Below are positions 35,165-44,813 of a stretch of DNA of 64,000 nt, piece after piece. Source of the DNA: Dyadobacter sp. Leaf189. GTDB lineage: Bacteria > Bacteroidota > Bacteroidia > Cytophagales > Spirosomataceae. Below the pieces are notes generated by a model. That model did not search any database, was not told the DNA's origin, and was given only the letters and a program-made list of their open reading frames with translations. The position numbers were made by a program, and so were the translations under genes. The stretch is taken from contig NZ_LMPS01000004.1 in NCBI RefSeq assembly GCF_001424405.1, positions 244,537 through 308,536 on the forward strand. The letters are read 5' to 3'. Position 1 is the stretch's first letter, and every line of letters begins with the position of its first letter.

Positions 35165-36178
35165 ATGAAAACACTTGTCTGCACTACACCAGGCCACTTT
35201 GAATACCAGGATACTTTACAGCCTGAAATCCTGTCTGGTCACTCGCTGATCCGCATCAGACGAATAGGGATATGCGGAACCGATCTGCACGCCTTTGAAG
35301 GAACGCAGCCTTTTTTCAACTATCCCCGAATCCTGGGGCACGAACTGGCAGGAGAGGTTGTAAATACAGATCGTAATGATTTTTCAGTCGGTGAAGCTGT
35401 CACCTTCATACCTTATTTCAATTGCCAGAAATGTGTTGCCTGCCGGAATGGTAAGCCAAATTGCTGCACTACTTTGAAAGTATCGGGTGTTCACATTGAC
35501 GGCGGAATGGTGGAGTATCTCTCGGTGCCCTCCTACTCCCTGGTGCATGGCGACGGCCTCAGCTTCGACGAACTTGCATTGGTGGAACCCCTGGCCATTG
35601 GCGCACACGGGGTGAGGCGCGCGCGTGTTCGGGAAAGTGAAAATGTGCTGGTAGTAGGCGCAGGACCTATCGGGCTGGGTACCATGGAATTTGCCAGAAT
35701 AGCCGGCGGGAATGTCATCGCATTGGATATCAACGATGCCAGACTTGCTTTTTGTCGTGAAAAAATCGGCGTGCAACACACCGTGAATGCATTAACGGAG
35801 CCTGTTTTGGAACGGTTAGCAGAAATCACAAATGGCGAAATGCCAACTGTGATCATCGACGCGACGGGAAGCCTGCGCGCCATCAACACGGCGTTTACCT
35901 ACCTCGCACATGGAGGCAGTTATGTGCTTGTGGGCCTGCAAAAGGGAGATATTACATTCAGCCACCCTGAGTTTCACAAACGCGAAGCCACATTGATGAG
36001 CAGCCGCAATGCAACACGGGAAGATTTTGAACATGTAATTAAAAACATGAAAAACGGGCAGGTCGACCCGAAAACATATATTACGCACCGGGTCACTTTC
36101 GGAGAGGTAAAAGATACTTTCGAAAGCTGGCTTGATCCCGCGAAAGGAGTGATCAAAGCGATGGTGTCGCTGGACTAA
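35165..36178 (+). CDS. Zinc-dependent alcohol (sugar/polyol) dehydrogenase
   Basis: 337 residues from the ATG at 35165; the GTG at 35150 is an alternative. Medium-chain dehydrogenase. The catalytic zinc ligands are C37 (GICGTD) and H59/E60 (GHELAGEV). The structural zinc cysteines are C87, C90, C93 and C101 (CQKCVACRNGKPNCC). The NAD loop is VGAGPIGLG. Probably oxidises a secondary alcohol of a sugar acid or sugar in the same pathway as the preceding permease and SDR. Lactonase and dehydratase genes of a complete fucose route are not adjacent. Confidence 0.88.
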   Translation: MKTLVCTTPGHFEYQDTLQPEILSGHSLIRIRRIGICGTDLHAFEGTQPFFNYPRILGHELAGEVVNTDRNDFSVGEAVTFIPYFNCQKCVACRNGKPNCCTTLKVSGVHIDGGMVEYLSVPSYSLVHGDGLSFDELALVEPLAIGAHGVRRARVRESENVLVVGAGPIGLGTMEFARIAGGNVIALDINDARLAFCREKIGVQHTVNALTEPVLERLAEITNGEMPTVIIDATGSLRAINTAFTYLAHGGSYVLVGLQKGDITFSHPEFHKREATLMSSRNATREDFEHVIKNMKNGQVDPKTYITHRVTFGEVKDTFESWLDPAKGVIKAMVSLD

Positions 36179-36238
36179 GTCAATTTTCCTGAAAACACCT
36201 CACCGCGGTAATACTTTCAAGTTACCTGAGAAAAGCAG

Positions 36239-36267
36239 TTGAAATATTAAATCCCCTCGTAATTTTG
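36239..36267 (+). promoter_or_regulatory. lepA promoter
   Basis: TTG at 36239-36241 and TAATTTTG at 36260-36267, 18 nt apart, fit the Bacteroidota promoter. The predicted start would give a leader of about 50 nt before lepA. Confidence 0.6.
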
Positions 36268-36321
36268 TGTTTGCTTTGAACCGAGTTTGTACCGCAAAGC
36301 ATTTGAATAGTAACCATTTTC

Positions 36322-38109
36322 ATGAAGAAAATCCGTAATTTTTGCATTATTGCCCATATTGACCACGGCAAAAGTACCCTGGCCGACCGTCTGCTTGAAT
36401 TTACCAAAACAGTAACGCAGCGGGAAATGCAGGCGCAGCTGCTGGACAATATGGATCTGGAACGCGAACGAGGCATTACAATCAAGAGCCACGCGATTCA
36501 GATGAACTACATTTACAAGGGAGAAGAATACATCCTCAATCTGATCGATACCCCCGGGCACGTCGATTTTTCATACGAAGTATCCCGCTCTATTGCGGCC
36601 TGTGAGGGTGCATTGCTGCTTGTGGATGCATCACAAGGCACTGAGGCGCAGACAATATCCAACTTATACCTTGCGATCAACCACGATCTGGTGATCATTC
36701 CGGTCCTCAACAAAATTGACCTTCCCGGTGCAATGCCAGAGGAGATCAAAGATGAAATGGTGGACCTGCTTGACTGCAAGCGGGAAGATATCATTCCTGC
36801 AAGTGGAAAAGAGGGAATTGGCATTGAAGATATCCTGAATGCCATCGTGGAGCGCATTCCTGCCCCGGTAGGCGATCCCGAAGCACCTTTGCAAGCGTTG
36901 ATTTTCGACTCGGTTTTTAATTCATACCGCGGTATCGAAGTTATTTTCCGGGTGAAAAACGGAAGTATCCGTAAAGGCGACAGGGTTAAGTTCATGGCGA
37001 CCGGAAAAGAATATATTGCTGACGAAATCGGCACACTCGGCTTGCAGCAGATCCCAAAGCAAGTCGTGGAATGTGGTGATGTAGGTTACCTGATTTCCGG
37101 TATTAAGGTTGCGAAAGAAGTAAAAGTAGGCGATACGTTCACACATATTGATCGTCCCGCCAAAGAAGCTATTGTTGGTTTTTCAGAGGTAAAACCAATG
37201 GTTTTTGCCGGCATTTACCCTGTTGACACCAGCGAATTTGAAGAGCTCCGTGAAGCAATGGAGAAACTGCAGCTGAACGATGCGGCGCTTGTATGGGAGC
37301 CGGAAACTTCTGCTGCGCTTGGGTTCGGGTTCCGTTGCGGCTTTCTTGGCATGCTCCACATGGAAATCGTGCAGGAAAGGCTGGAAAGGGAATTTGATAT
37401 GACGGTGATTACGACCGTTCCTTCCGTGCAGTTCCGGGTGGTTAATACAAAAGACAAGCTCCTGAACATCAGCGCACCTTCCGAGATGCCTGATCCAAAT
37501 CATATTAAGGTTATTGAAGAACCTTATATCAATGCACAGATTATTACCAAGTCGGACTACATCGGTCCGATCCTGAACTTGTGTATGGACAAGAGAGGTA
37601 TCCTGAAAAATCAGGTTTACCTTACTTCCGAGCGCGTGGAGCTGCAATTCCTGATCCCGCTGGCTGAGGTTGTGTTTGACTTTTTTGATAAACTTAAAAC
37701 CATTTCCCGCGGCTACGCCTCCCTTGACTACGAACTGGCAGGTTACCAGGAGTCGGATATGGTGAAATTGGATGTGATGCTCAACGGCGAGCCGGTGGAT
37801 GCATTATCTGCTATTGTACACAGGTCAAAATCTTACGAATGGGGTAAAAAGCTTTGCGAAAAATTGCGTGAGCTGATCCCACGGCAGATGTTTGAAATTG
37901 CAATCCAGGCAGCGATAGGTCAGAAGATCATTGCACGGGAAACAGTGAAAGCAATGCGTAAAGACGTATTGGCCAAGTGTTACGGAGGTGATATTTCAAG
38001 GAAACGAAAGCTTCTTGAAAAACAGAAAAAAGGAAAGAAACGAATGCGTCAGGTTGGTAACGTCGAGATCCCGCAGGAGGCGTTTATGGCTGTATTGAAG
38101 ATCAATTAA
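36322..38109 (+). CDS. lepA: Elongation factor 4 (LepA)
   Basis: 595 residues, the standard length. G domain with [16 protein letters not shown] (G1), [15 protein letters not shown] (G3) and NKIDLPGA (G4), then EF-G-like domains and the LepA-specific C-terminal domain ending [22 protein letters not shown]. It is a ribosome-associated GTPase that eases stalled or mistranslocated ribosomes. Single gene with its own promoter. Confidence 0.99.
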   Translation: MKKIRNFCIIAHIDHGKSTLADRLLEFTKTVTQREMQAQLLDNMDLERERGITIKSHAIQMNYIYKGEEYILNLIDTPGHVDFSYEVSRSIAACEGALLLVDASQGTEAQTISNLYLAINHDLVIIPVLNKIDLPGAMPEEIKDEMVDLLDCKREDIIPASGKEGIGIEDILNAIVERIPAPVGDPEAPLQALIFDSVFNSYRGIEVIFRVKNGSIRKGDRVKFMATGKEYIADEIGTLGLQQIPKQVVECGDVGYLISGIKVAKEVKVGDTFTHIDRPAKEAIVGFSEVKPMVFAGIYPVDTSEFEELREAMEKLQLNDAALVWEPETSAALGFGFRCGFLGMLHMEIVQERLEREFDMTVITTVPSVQFRVVNTKDKLLNISAPSEMPDPNHIKVIEEPYINAQIITKSDYIGPILNLCMDKRGILKNQVYLTSERVELQFLIPLAEVVFDFFDKLKTISRGYASLDYELAGYQESDMVKLDVMLNGEPVDALSAIVHRSKSYEWGKKLCEKLRELIPRQMFEIAIQAAIGQKIIARETVKAMRKDVLAKCYGGDISRKRKLLEKQKKGKKRMRQVGNVEIPQEAFMAVLKIN

Positions 38110-38165
38110 TGCGTTCCGGGTTTTAGAATTATCTCAAAACTGGGTGCAGAATTGGCCTTTTATTG

Positions 38166-38173
38166 TAATTTTG
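38166..38173 (+). promoter_or_regulatory. Candidate -7 element for the E2 gene
   Basis: TAATTTTG, identical to the lepA -7 element, lies 50 bp before the E2 start. A TTG at normal -33 spacing is not evident. Confidence 0.35.
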
Positions 38174-38223
38174 ACCTGAATCTAATTTAAGACCGAAGAA
38201 ACTAAAATACCTTAACAAGCGAT

Positions 38224-39921
38224 ATGGCAGAAGTAATTCGTATGCCCAAAATGAGCGACACCATGGAAGAGGGTGTTATCGCGGAATGGCACAAAAAAGT
38301 AGGTGATAAAATAAAATCCGGCGATATCCTGGCTGAGGTAGAAACCGATAAGGCTACGATGGAAATGGAATCTTACTATGACGGTACGCTTCTCTACATC
38401 GGAGTTAATAAAGGTGATTCCGTGCCAGTTGACGGAGTTATGGCGGTAGTAGGTAACGAAGGTGAAGATTATAAATCGCTGCTGGAAGGTGGCAGCAACG
38501 GAGCTGCAAGCAACGGAAGTGCCGCACCAAAAGAGGATACAAAACCAGCGCCGGAAGCAGCTGCGGTGGAAACCGTAACCCCCGAGCAGGAAGCCAAGGA
38601 ACCCGCTCCTGCAAGTGCACCTGCCGAGAAAATCAATGCTGCTGTGGTTCGTATGCCCAAAATGAGCGATACGATGGAAGAGGGAACTTTGGTTTCCTGG
38701 CAGAAAAAAGTAGGTGATAAAGTGAAATCCGGTGATATTCTGGCAGAAGTCGAAACCGACAAAGCCACGATGGAGCTGGAAGCATATGAAGACGGGACTT
38801 TGCTTTTCGTCGGAATTAAAGAAGGTGAATCGGTGCCTGTCGATGGAATTATCGCGGTAATCGGAGAAGAAGGCGCCAATGTAGATGCATTGATCGCCCG
38901 TGAAAACGGCGAAGCACCTGCTGCTGAAAGTGCTCCTGCACCGGAAAAATCAGCTGCACCTGCTGGCGAAAGCGAAGCAGACAAATCTGTTTCCGTAGCA
39001 GATTCCGGCGATCGGATCAAAGCTTCTCCGCTTGCCAAAAGAATGGCAGATGAGAAAGGAATCAACCTGAGCCAGATCGAAGGCAGCGGTGACAATGGAA
39101 GGATCGTAAAACGGGATGTAGACGAATTCAAGCCTGCTGCTAAACAAGCTGCGCCTGAAACTGCCTCAGCTGCTCCTGCTGAAAAACCAAAACAGGCAGA
39201 ACAAGCTGCGCCAGCCGCAGCAAGCGCACCTGCAACCGGCGATTTCACGGATACACCAGTGTCGCAAATGCGCAAGACCATTGCGCGCCGCCTGAGCGAA
39301 AGCTTGTTCACTGCGCCGCATTTCTATGTTACCATGGAAATCACAATGGACAAAGCCATGTCGCTTCGCCCGCAGCTCAATGAAGTAAGCCCTGCCAAGA
39401 TCTCCTTCAATGATATGGTGATCAAAGCTTGTGCAGTTGCATTGAAGCAACATCCTGCCGTTAACTCCGCCTGGTTGGGTGATAAGATCAGAAGATACAA
39501 TTATGTCAATGTAGGTGTTGCGGTTGCGGTAGACGAAGGTTTGCTTGTTCCCGTGGTACGTGATGCTGACAAAAAGACGCTTTCTGCTATTTCAACAGAG
39601 GTAAAAGAACTGGCCGGAAAAGCGAAGGATAAAAAATTGCAGCCGAAAGAATGGGAAGGAAATACATTCTCTGTATCCAACCTGGGTATGTTCGGAGTAG
39701 ATGAATTTACTGCGATCATCAACCCGCCGGATTCCTGCATTCTTGCAGTAGGTGGGATCAAGAAGGTTGCTGCTTTCAAAGAAGACGGAACGGTTTACCC
39801 GACCAACATTATGAAAGTAACGCTTTCTGCTGATCACCGTGTGGTGGACGGAGCAACTGCTGCCCAGTTCCTGCTAACAGTTAAGAAATTGCTGGAAGAG
39901 CCGATGAGCATGCTGGTTTAA
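38224..39921 (+). CDS. pdhC: Pyruvate dehydrogenase E2 (dihydrolipoamide acetyltransferase), two lipoyl domains
   Basis: 565 residues. Lipoyl domain 1 (about 1-78, lipoyl Lys43 in ETDKATMEME), an Ala/Pro/Glu linker, lipoyl domain 2 (about 140-218, same ETDKATMELE motif), a second linker, an E1/E3-binding domain (about 263-298, ASPLAKRMADEKGINLSQIEGSGDNG) and the catalytic acetyltransferase domain (about 335-565) with DHRVVDGA near the end. It transfers acetyl groups to CoA. The two lipoyl domains are nearly identical over some 50 residues, suggesting a recent duplication or gene conversion. E1 and E3 genes are not in the window. Confidence 0.95.
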   Translation: MAEVIRMPKMSDTMEEGVIAEWHKKVGDKIKSGDILAEVETDKATMEMESYYDGTLLYIGVNKGDSVPVDGVMAVVGNEGEDYKSLLEGGSNGAASNGSAAPKEDTKPAPEAAAVETVTPEQEAKEPAPASAPAEKINAAVVRMPKMSDTMEEGTLVSWQKKVGDKVKSGDILAEVETDKATMELEAYEDGTLLFVGIKEGESVPVDGIIAVIGEEGANVDALIARENGEAPAAESAPAPEKSAAPAGESEADKSVSVADSGDRIKASPLAKRMADEKGINLSQIEGSGDNGRIVKRDVDEFKPAAKQAAPETASAAPAEKPKQAEQAAPAAASAPATGDFTDTPVSQMRKTIARRLSESLFTAPHFYVTMEITMDKAMSLRPQLNEVSPAKISFNDMVIKACAVALKQHPAVNSAWLGDKIRRYNYVNVGVAVAVDEGLLVPVVRDADKKTLSAISTEVKELAGKAKDKKLQPKEWEGNTFSVSNLGMFGVDEFTAIINPPDSCILAVGGIKKVAAFKEDGTVYPTNIMKVTLSADHRVVDGATAAQFLLTVKKLLEEPMSMLV

Positions 39922-40032
39922 TGACAAAATCAGTTCTATAAATACTAATCAATGCACAAAGTGTCAGGCTTCCCGGTCTGGCACTTTTGTTTTGAAGCAC
40001 TAACCAAATCGAATCACTCAGAGTCAATATTC

Positions 40033-40572
40033 ATGGAGAAAATACACGCAACAACCGTACTGGGAGTTTTACACAATGGAACAGTTTCGCTCGGCGCTGA
40101 CGGGCAGGCGACAATGGGCAATACTGTTGCCAAAGGTAATGTCAAAAAAATCAGGGTATTGATGGGAGGAAAGATCCTCGCCGGATTTGCAGGCTCCACA
40201 GCGGACGCATTTACATTGATCGAGCGGTTTGAAGAAAAACTGAATGCATACGGCGGCAATATGAAACGCGCCGCTATTGAACTTGCCAAAGACTGGCGTA
40301 CAGACCGCTATTTAAGAAAGTTGGAAGCCATGATGATCACAGCCAGCAAAGACGAAATCCTGGTTATATCAGGAACAGGCGATGTTCTGGAACCTGAAAA
40401 CGGCATTGCAGCAATCGGCTCGGGTGGAAATTATGCATTATCCGCTGCTCAGGCATTGAAAAAACACGCGCCGCATTTATCAGCAGGAGAAATGGTGAGA
40501 GAGGGACTCACAGTTGCAGCTGATCTTTGCATTTATACGAATCACAACTTTGTGATTGAGGAGGTGAAGTAG
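40033..40572 (+). CDS. hslV: HslV peptidase subunit of the HslUV protease
   Basis: 179 residues from the ATG at 40033. A frame open from 39952 is rejected because MEKIHATT places the proteasome-type nucleophile Thr7 just after a short propeptide, as in other HslV/ClpQ. Family blocks: [53 protein letters not shown]. It forms the proteolytic double ring that works with the ATPase HslU; hslU is not adjacent here. Confidence 0.97.
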   Translation: MEKIHATTVLGVLHNGTVSLGADGQATMGNTVAKGNVKKIRVLMGGKILAGFAGSTADAFTLIERFEEKLNAYGGNMKRAAIELAKDWRTDRYLRKLEAMMITASKDEILVISGTGDVLEPENGIAAIGSGGNYALSAAQALKKHAPHLSAGEMVREGLTVAADLCIYTNHNFVIEEVK

Positions 40573-40607
40573 CTGTTCCTTGTTACCTATGCTTTTTCAC
40601 CAAAGCT

Positions 40608-40690
40608 TTGTCACCCTGAGCATTGTTTTCTTTTTGTCACCCTGAGCGGACCGGACCGCCCGGCGGTCCGGTCCGCTCAGGGTGACAAAA
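40608..40690. repeat. 59-bp inverted repeat with GTCACCCTGAGC motif (REP-like, terminator-like)
   Basis: A 29-nt arm at 40632-40660 is repeated as its exact reverse complement at 40662-40690 with one base between. Each arm carries TTTTGTCACCCTGAGC plus a GGACCGGACCGCC stem. A second copy of TTGTCACCCTGAGC lies just before it, from about 40608. It sits between convergent hslV and the glycosyltransferase-like gene, with T-runs on either outward side, so it can act as a bidirectional terminator. Confidence 0.85.
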
Positions 40691-40692
40691 CC

Positions 40693-41709
40693 CTACCCCA
40701 ACACCTTCCTGTAAACCTTCTTCGCCCGATGAACCCAGAGTGCCTGGAATTTTCCCAGCTTTCCTTTGGCTACTCTTAGTTTCGATAAGAGCTTGTATTT
40801 CCTGTCAAGTGCTGCGTCTGTTTTAAAGTTGGCTTTGAGGTATTCCAATGCATTCCGCTCGCTCAGGTTGTAGTTGTCTGCCTTGGTATAAGCTTGTATC
40901 CCCTGACCTACCGGATTGAATTGTGAGTGCTTCGCATAGTCTTCCAAAACAAATTGCTGAAAACGGAATCCCTGGTTGACCATCTGGTGAAACCAGCCCG
41001 TACCCAAATCGGCAGTAAAGCCCCAGTTTCCACCAAAACATACGTTATTGCCTTCCGGCAGCGTGTTTTTTCTATATAAATCCAGGTTGATCAGGCAGGC
41101 ATATTCATTCAGGCGGCACTCGGGCATCGGGTGAACACGCCCTGTTTTTAACACTTCAATATCCTTTTCCTTTCGCGGAGTGTTGTATGTTTCATGCAAC
41201 GCAATTGCCTCTTCCTGAGTAGGAACATACTGGTCAAACTTCGATCCGTGGCAAAGCCCGGCGGAAAAGCCCGGACACGACCAGCATTGCCCGATTGAAC
41301 CGGTTCCCGCCACATTCGGATCAGTGAATGTAGGCAGCATCTCACCGATCATATCTCGGTGAAAAACCATGTCATTATGCATGATAAACAGGTATTCACT
41401 TGTCGCATTTTCAAGTGCATACTGATATGGAATATGGTAACGGTACGCGCTGTCATGTCGGGTACGCTCGTAATCAAGACAATCGAGCTGGTAAAAGTAT
41501 TCGGGGTAGTAAAGGTCGATCTCAACCAGCGGGTTAATCGTTTTGATCACATGGTACACATCTCCGAACTTGTCGTAAGGCTGTGACTTTTCTATCGTAA
41601 TGTAAAGCTTGTTAATGTGCTGACCGCTGAATTTCAGGAGCGAGAGTATGGAGATGATCGTTTGGTACGGTTTACCATAGTAGATAACGCATACATCAAT
41701 TTTATTCAT
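40693..41709 (-). CDS. Glycosyltransferase-like (GT-A) protein
   Basis: 338 residues. The opening MNKIDVCVIYYGKPYQTIISILSL resembles the nucleotide-sugar-binding start of family 2-like GT-A enzymes, and HNDMVF (D113) is a likely metal-binding DxD-type motif. A Cys-rich stretch follows (GQCWSCPGFSAGLCHG). The C-terminus is basic (KLRVAKGKLGKFQALWVHRAKKVYRK). No membrane segment, so probably cytoplasmic. It would add a sugar to an envelope glycan; donor and acceptor are unknown. It is not in a glycan operon. Confidence 0.65.
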   Translation of the reverse strand: MNKIDVCVIYYGKPYQTIISILSLLKFSGQHINKLYITIEKSQPYDKFGDVYHVIKTINPLVEIDLYYPEYFYQLDCLDYERTRHDSAYRYHIPYQYALENATSEYLFIMHNDMVFHRDMIGEMLPTFTDPNVAGTGSIGQCWSCPGFSAGLCHGSKFDQYVPTQEEAIALHETYNTPRKEKDIEVLKTGRVHPMPECRLNEYACLINLDLYRKNTLPEGNNVCFGGNWGFTADLGTGWFHQMVNQGFRFQQFVLEDYAKHSQFNPVGQGIQAYTKADNYNLSERNALEYLKANFKTDAALDRKYKLLSKLRVAKGKLGKFQALWVHRAKKVYRKVLG

Positions 41710-41753
41710 TTGTAACCGAAAGTTGAGCTATCCTGCAAAGCTAGCAAGACTTC

Positions 41754-43220
41754 TCACAACTGCGCCATTAAGACCATGAGCTTTACGAGTTCGTCGGAAA
41801 CTATACGCTGGCTGCCAGGCATATACTTGTTGGCAATAATCGCAAAACTCATCAACGCGCCAGACTTTGTCGTGAAATAGCCTGCATACGCTCGTGTACC
41901 TTCAATGGAGCCGCTTTTTGCATGCACATTTCCTGCTGCCTTTGTACCTTTTGCCAGGTTTCTGACTGTACCATTTTGACCTAAAACCGCAATACTTTTA
42001 TAAAAATCATTGAAGCTTGCCTCTTTGTTTGCGAGATTTAAAATCTCAGTCAGGCTGCCGGCAGTAATAGAACCCGAAGGCGAGAGCCCGCTGCCATCTT
42101 TAATGTAAAATCCCCGCAAATCAGCTCCTTTTGCAGACCAGTAACCGGTTACTGCGAGTGCCGCATTGTCGAAGTCCGATTTACCGGAAAGTCTCTTTCC
42201 TGCTTGCTTTAAGAATGCATCTGCAAAAAGGTTGATACTCCAGTAGTTTGTCTGCTGGCAAAGCTCTCGCAACGCAGGCGATTTATATTCATCCAAGACC
42301 TTCCTTTGACTTCCTGTGACTACACCTGAAAAAGGCGGGTTCTGATCATAAATTCGTATTGCTGCATTAGCAAGTGCCGTTTTCAATGCGAATGCGGCAT
42401 ATTCAGCTGCATTGGGAATGGAGCCTTTAACGGTGAAGCTGGCAGTACCTGCGGGTACCGTTCCCGTGAGCACCACCTGATTCCCGAGCGGACTGGAATA
42501 AAGAATCGTTTTGTCGCCACTCCCCTTTTCACCGGTAATTACCCGGTTCGTAAATGTGAGATATGGAATAGCCGGTTCAATGCCTAAGAATGTCGCAGGA
42601 TCGCCAGGTTCCGAGCCGGGCCTGAACTTGGCGCGGTATAGGTTCTCATTCAAGTTAAGTCCCTGCACACCAGCTCCGTAATAGTTGCCCATATCTCCCC
42701 AAATCCACGTACTGGCTACCGTTTCACTATCGAAAAAAGAAGCATCGGCAAGCACTTTTCCTTTAATGTGCTTTATTCCGGCGTTTTTAACTGCTGCCGA
42801 CCATCGACCAATCAGTTCCGGAGATTTGAGAAAGCCCGGAAACCGCTCACTGCCCAGCGAAGGATCGCCCGTTCCGTGAATGTACAGGTTCCCCAGCAAG
42901 GTATCCCCTTTAATTTGTCCGTCGTGTTCAAGGAAAGTCTGAAATTTATAATCGCCTCCAAAAACAGCCAGTACAGTAGCGGTGGAAACGAGTTTCAATG
43001 TCGATGCCGACGGAAGAGACATTTCCTGGTGCAGGCCAAAAACAGGTACCTTCTCCTTCACCGACTTGATGCTGATCGCCAGTGTCCCGCTTCGCATCAT
43101 TTCGCTGTTCTGAAATTCCAGCGCTGCGTCGCGCAGGTTGTTCAATGCGGTACTATCTACCTTTTGACCAAAAACAGCGGGACAGAAAAGGATAGTACAC
43201 AGGAAAATACGCAAATTCAT
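41754..43220 (-). CDS. dacB: D-alanyl-D-alanine carboxypeptidase/endopeptidase (PBP4, peptidase S13)
   Basis: 488 residues. Signal peptide to about 19 (CPAVFGQK), then the serine-protease penicillin-binding fold with S73-T-L-K76 (catalytic Ser and Lys), SIN in NYWSINLFADAF, and KSG in HAKSGSIEGTRAYAGYF. A large insert between the first two motifs is typical of class C PBP4. It trims or cleaves peptidoglycan cross-links in the periplasm. Single gene, divergent from the beta-CASP hydrolase. Confidence 0.95.
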   Translation of the reverse strand: MNLRIFLCTILFCPAVFGQKVDSTALNNLRDAALEFQNSEMMRSGTLAISIKSVKEKVPVFGLHQEMSLPSASTLKLVSTATVLAVFGGDYKFQTFLEHDGQIKGDTLLGNLYIHGTGDPSLGSERFPGFLKSPELIGRWSAAVKNAGIKHIKGKVLADASFFDSETVASTWIWGDMGNYYGAGVQGLNLNENLYRAKFRPGSEPGDPATFLGIEPAIPYLTFTNRVITGEKGSGDKTILYSSPLGNQVVLTGTVPAGTASFTVKGSIPNAAEYAAFALKTALANAAIRIYDQNPPFSGVVTGSQRKVLDEYKSPALRELCQQTNYWSINLFADAFLKQAGKRLSGKSDFDNAALAVTGYWSAKGADLRGFYIKDGSGLSPSGSITAGSLTEILNLANKEASFNDFYKSIAVLGQNGTVRNLAKGTKAAGNVHAKSGSIEGTRAYAGYFTTKSGALMSFAIIANKYMPGSQRIVSDELVKLMVLMAQL

Positions 43221-43310
43221 AGAGATGTAGTCGAGCTGAAAACAGGGGTAAAACTTTGGCCTGAGAATCTAAACTAATAAGTTAAGCCCAAATCTCAGCC
43301 TGATTTTTGG

Positions 43311-43318
43311 TACTTTTG
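43311..43318 (+). promoter_or_regulatory. Candidate -7 element for the beta-CASP hydrolase
   Basis: TACTTTTG matches TAnnTTTG, 42 bp before the start of the gene at 43361. The -33 partner is not obvious. Confidence 0.35.
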
Positions 43319-43360
43319 TCAGATGCATGAAACCAATTTAGGTTTTCACCCCATTTTTAT

Positions 43361-44779
43361 ATGAAATTGACATTTTGGGGAGCTGCACAACAAGTGACCG
43401 GAAGCATGTTCCTGCTGGAATCTGACGACTACCGGATTTTGATTGACTGCGGCTCGGATTTTGACCTGGATGAGATTGGCAGGAAAAACAGATATGAAGA
43501 GCAAAAAGGTGTCTTTCCGTTTGAACCAAGCCTCATTAATACAGTACTATTAACACACGCTCACATTGATCACTCAGGTAACATTCCTAATTTATACAAG
43601 GAGGGTTTCGAAGGCAGAGTTGTGTGTACGGAGCCCACTATGGCGCTCACGTCGCTACTGCTGAAAGACGCTGCCAACCTGCACCAGAAGCGGCTTAATG
43701 CGCGACAGGGTTCCTCTAAAAAGCGCGGCAAAAAGAAAGAGGTACCGAAAGACTACTATGTTGAAAAACATGTGATCGAAGCAATGGACAATTTTGTGCC
43801 GGTTGCTTTTGGTAACCGTTACCGCATTGCAGATAATGTAACTGTGACTTTCTACCCGGCCGGACATTTGCTTGGCGCTGCACACATTGTGCTTGAAGTT
43901 TACGAAAACGGCGAAAAGAAGCGGCTTTGTTTCTCAGGAGATATCGGCCGTAAAAACTATCCGCTCCTGATTGATCCTCAGGAGGTCCCGCAGGTCGATT
44001 ACCTGGTTTGCGAGTCTACCTATGGGAATCGGCTGCATGAAAATACAGGCACGCCGGTGGATGCGCTGGCAGATGTGATCAAACGTACCTGCATTGACAT
44101 ACCCGGCAGGCTCATTATTCCGTCGTTCAGCGTTGGCCGTACGCAAGCATTGCTGTACACGCTCAACCAGTTATATCTGGACAAGTCTTTCCCGTTTATC
44201 AAAGTATTCTCGGATAGTCCGCTTGCGCACAGCAGTACGAAAGTGTACCAGAAACACGCCAGAATGCTGAACAGAGAGGCACGGGATTTTCAGGAAGACA
44301 ATGATATGCTTTTCGACTTCGAGAACCTTATTTACCTGGAAAGCGCCGATGCGAGCAGGGCTGTATCCAACTACAATGAACCCTGCATTATCATTTCCTC
44401 ATCGGGAATGGTGCAAGGCGGACGAGTGGAGCAGCACGTGGAAGCCAACATCGGCAATCCATACGCTACAATCCTGATGATCGGCTATGCTTCCGAAGGC
44501 ACGCTGGGCTGGCGCCTGCTCAATGGACAGGATACAATCTCGATCCGCGGAAAGCAGCTGCCTGTCTTGGCTAATATTGAAAAAATTGACGTATTTAGCG
44601 GCCACGGAGATCAGAACGATCTTCTGAGATTTGTTAAAATGCAGGACCCGGAAAAGCTCAAACGCGTGTTCCTGGTCCATGGAGAACAGCAAAGTATGGC
44701 TGAATTCCAAAGCAAGATTCAAGAAAATGGCTTTAAATCGGTAGAAATACCTGTGAGGGGAACCACTTACGAACTCTGA
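43361..44779 (+). CDS. Metallo-beta-lactamase/beta-CASP RNA-specificity hydrolase
   Basis: 472 residues. N-terminal metallo-beta-lactamase motif HAHIDH (H66, H68, D70, H71), a further His in YPAGHLLGAAHIV, DIG in FSGDIGRKNYP, then the beta-CASP insert and a C-terminal RNA-metabolising MBL block (IISSSGMVQGGRV, DVFSGHGDQNDLL, VFLVHGEQQSM). Family members are ribonucleases or RNA 3'-end processing enzymes related to CPSF73; bacterial members of this YsH1-like group are poorly characterised. The function as an RNase is inferred. Confidence 0.9.
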   Translation: MKLTFWGAAQQVTGSMFLLESDDYRILIDCGSDFDLDEIGRKNRYEEQKGVFPFEPSLINTVLLTHAHIDHSGNIPNLYKEGFEGRVVCTEPTMALTSLLLKDAANLHQKRLNARQGSSKKRGKKKEVPKDYYVEKHVIEAMDNFVPVAFGNRYRIADNVTVTFYPAGHLLGAAHIVLEVYENGEKKRLCFSGDIGRKNYPLLIDPQEVPQVDYLVCESTYGNRLHENTGTPVDALADVIKRTCIDIPGRLIIPSFSVGRTQALLYTLNQLYLDKSFPFIKVFSDSPLAHSSTKVYQKHARMLNREARDFQEDNDMLFDFENLIYLESADASRAVSNYNEPCIIISSSGMVQGGRVEQHVEANIGNPYATILMIGYASEGTLGWRLLNGQDTISIRGKQLPVLANIEKIDVFSGHGDQNDLLRFVKMQDPEKLKRVFLVHGEQQSMAEFQSKIQENGFKSVEIPVRGTTYEL

Positions 44780-44813
44780 AAACGCTTTTCCCCGACCAAC
44801 CAGAACCTAAAAG

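Noticed and set aside
38469..39311. A 280-codon alanine/serine-rich minus-strand frame opposite pyruvate dehydrogenase E2
   Set aside because: It arises from the Ala/Pro-rich linkers of E2 read in reverse.
39952..40032. 27-codon N-terminal extension of HslV
   Set aside because: It would bury the N-terminal threonine nucleophile, and the ATG at 40033 gives the standard HATT start.
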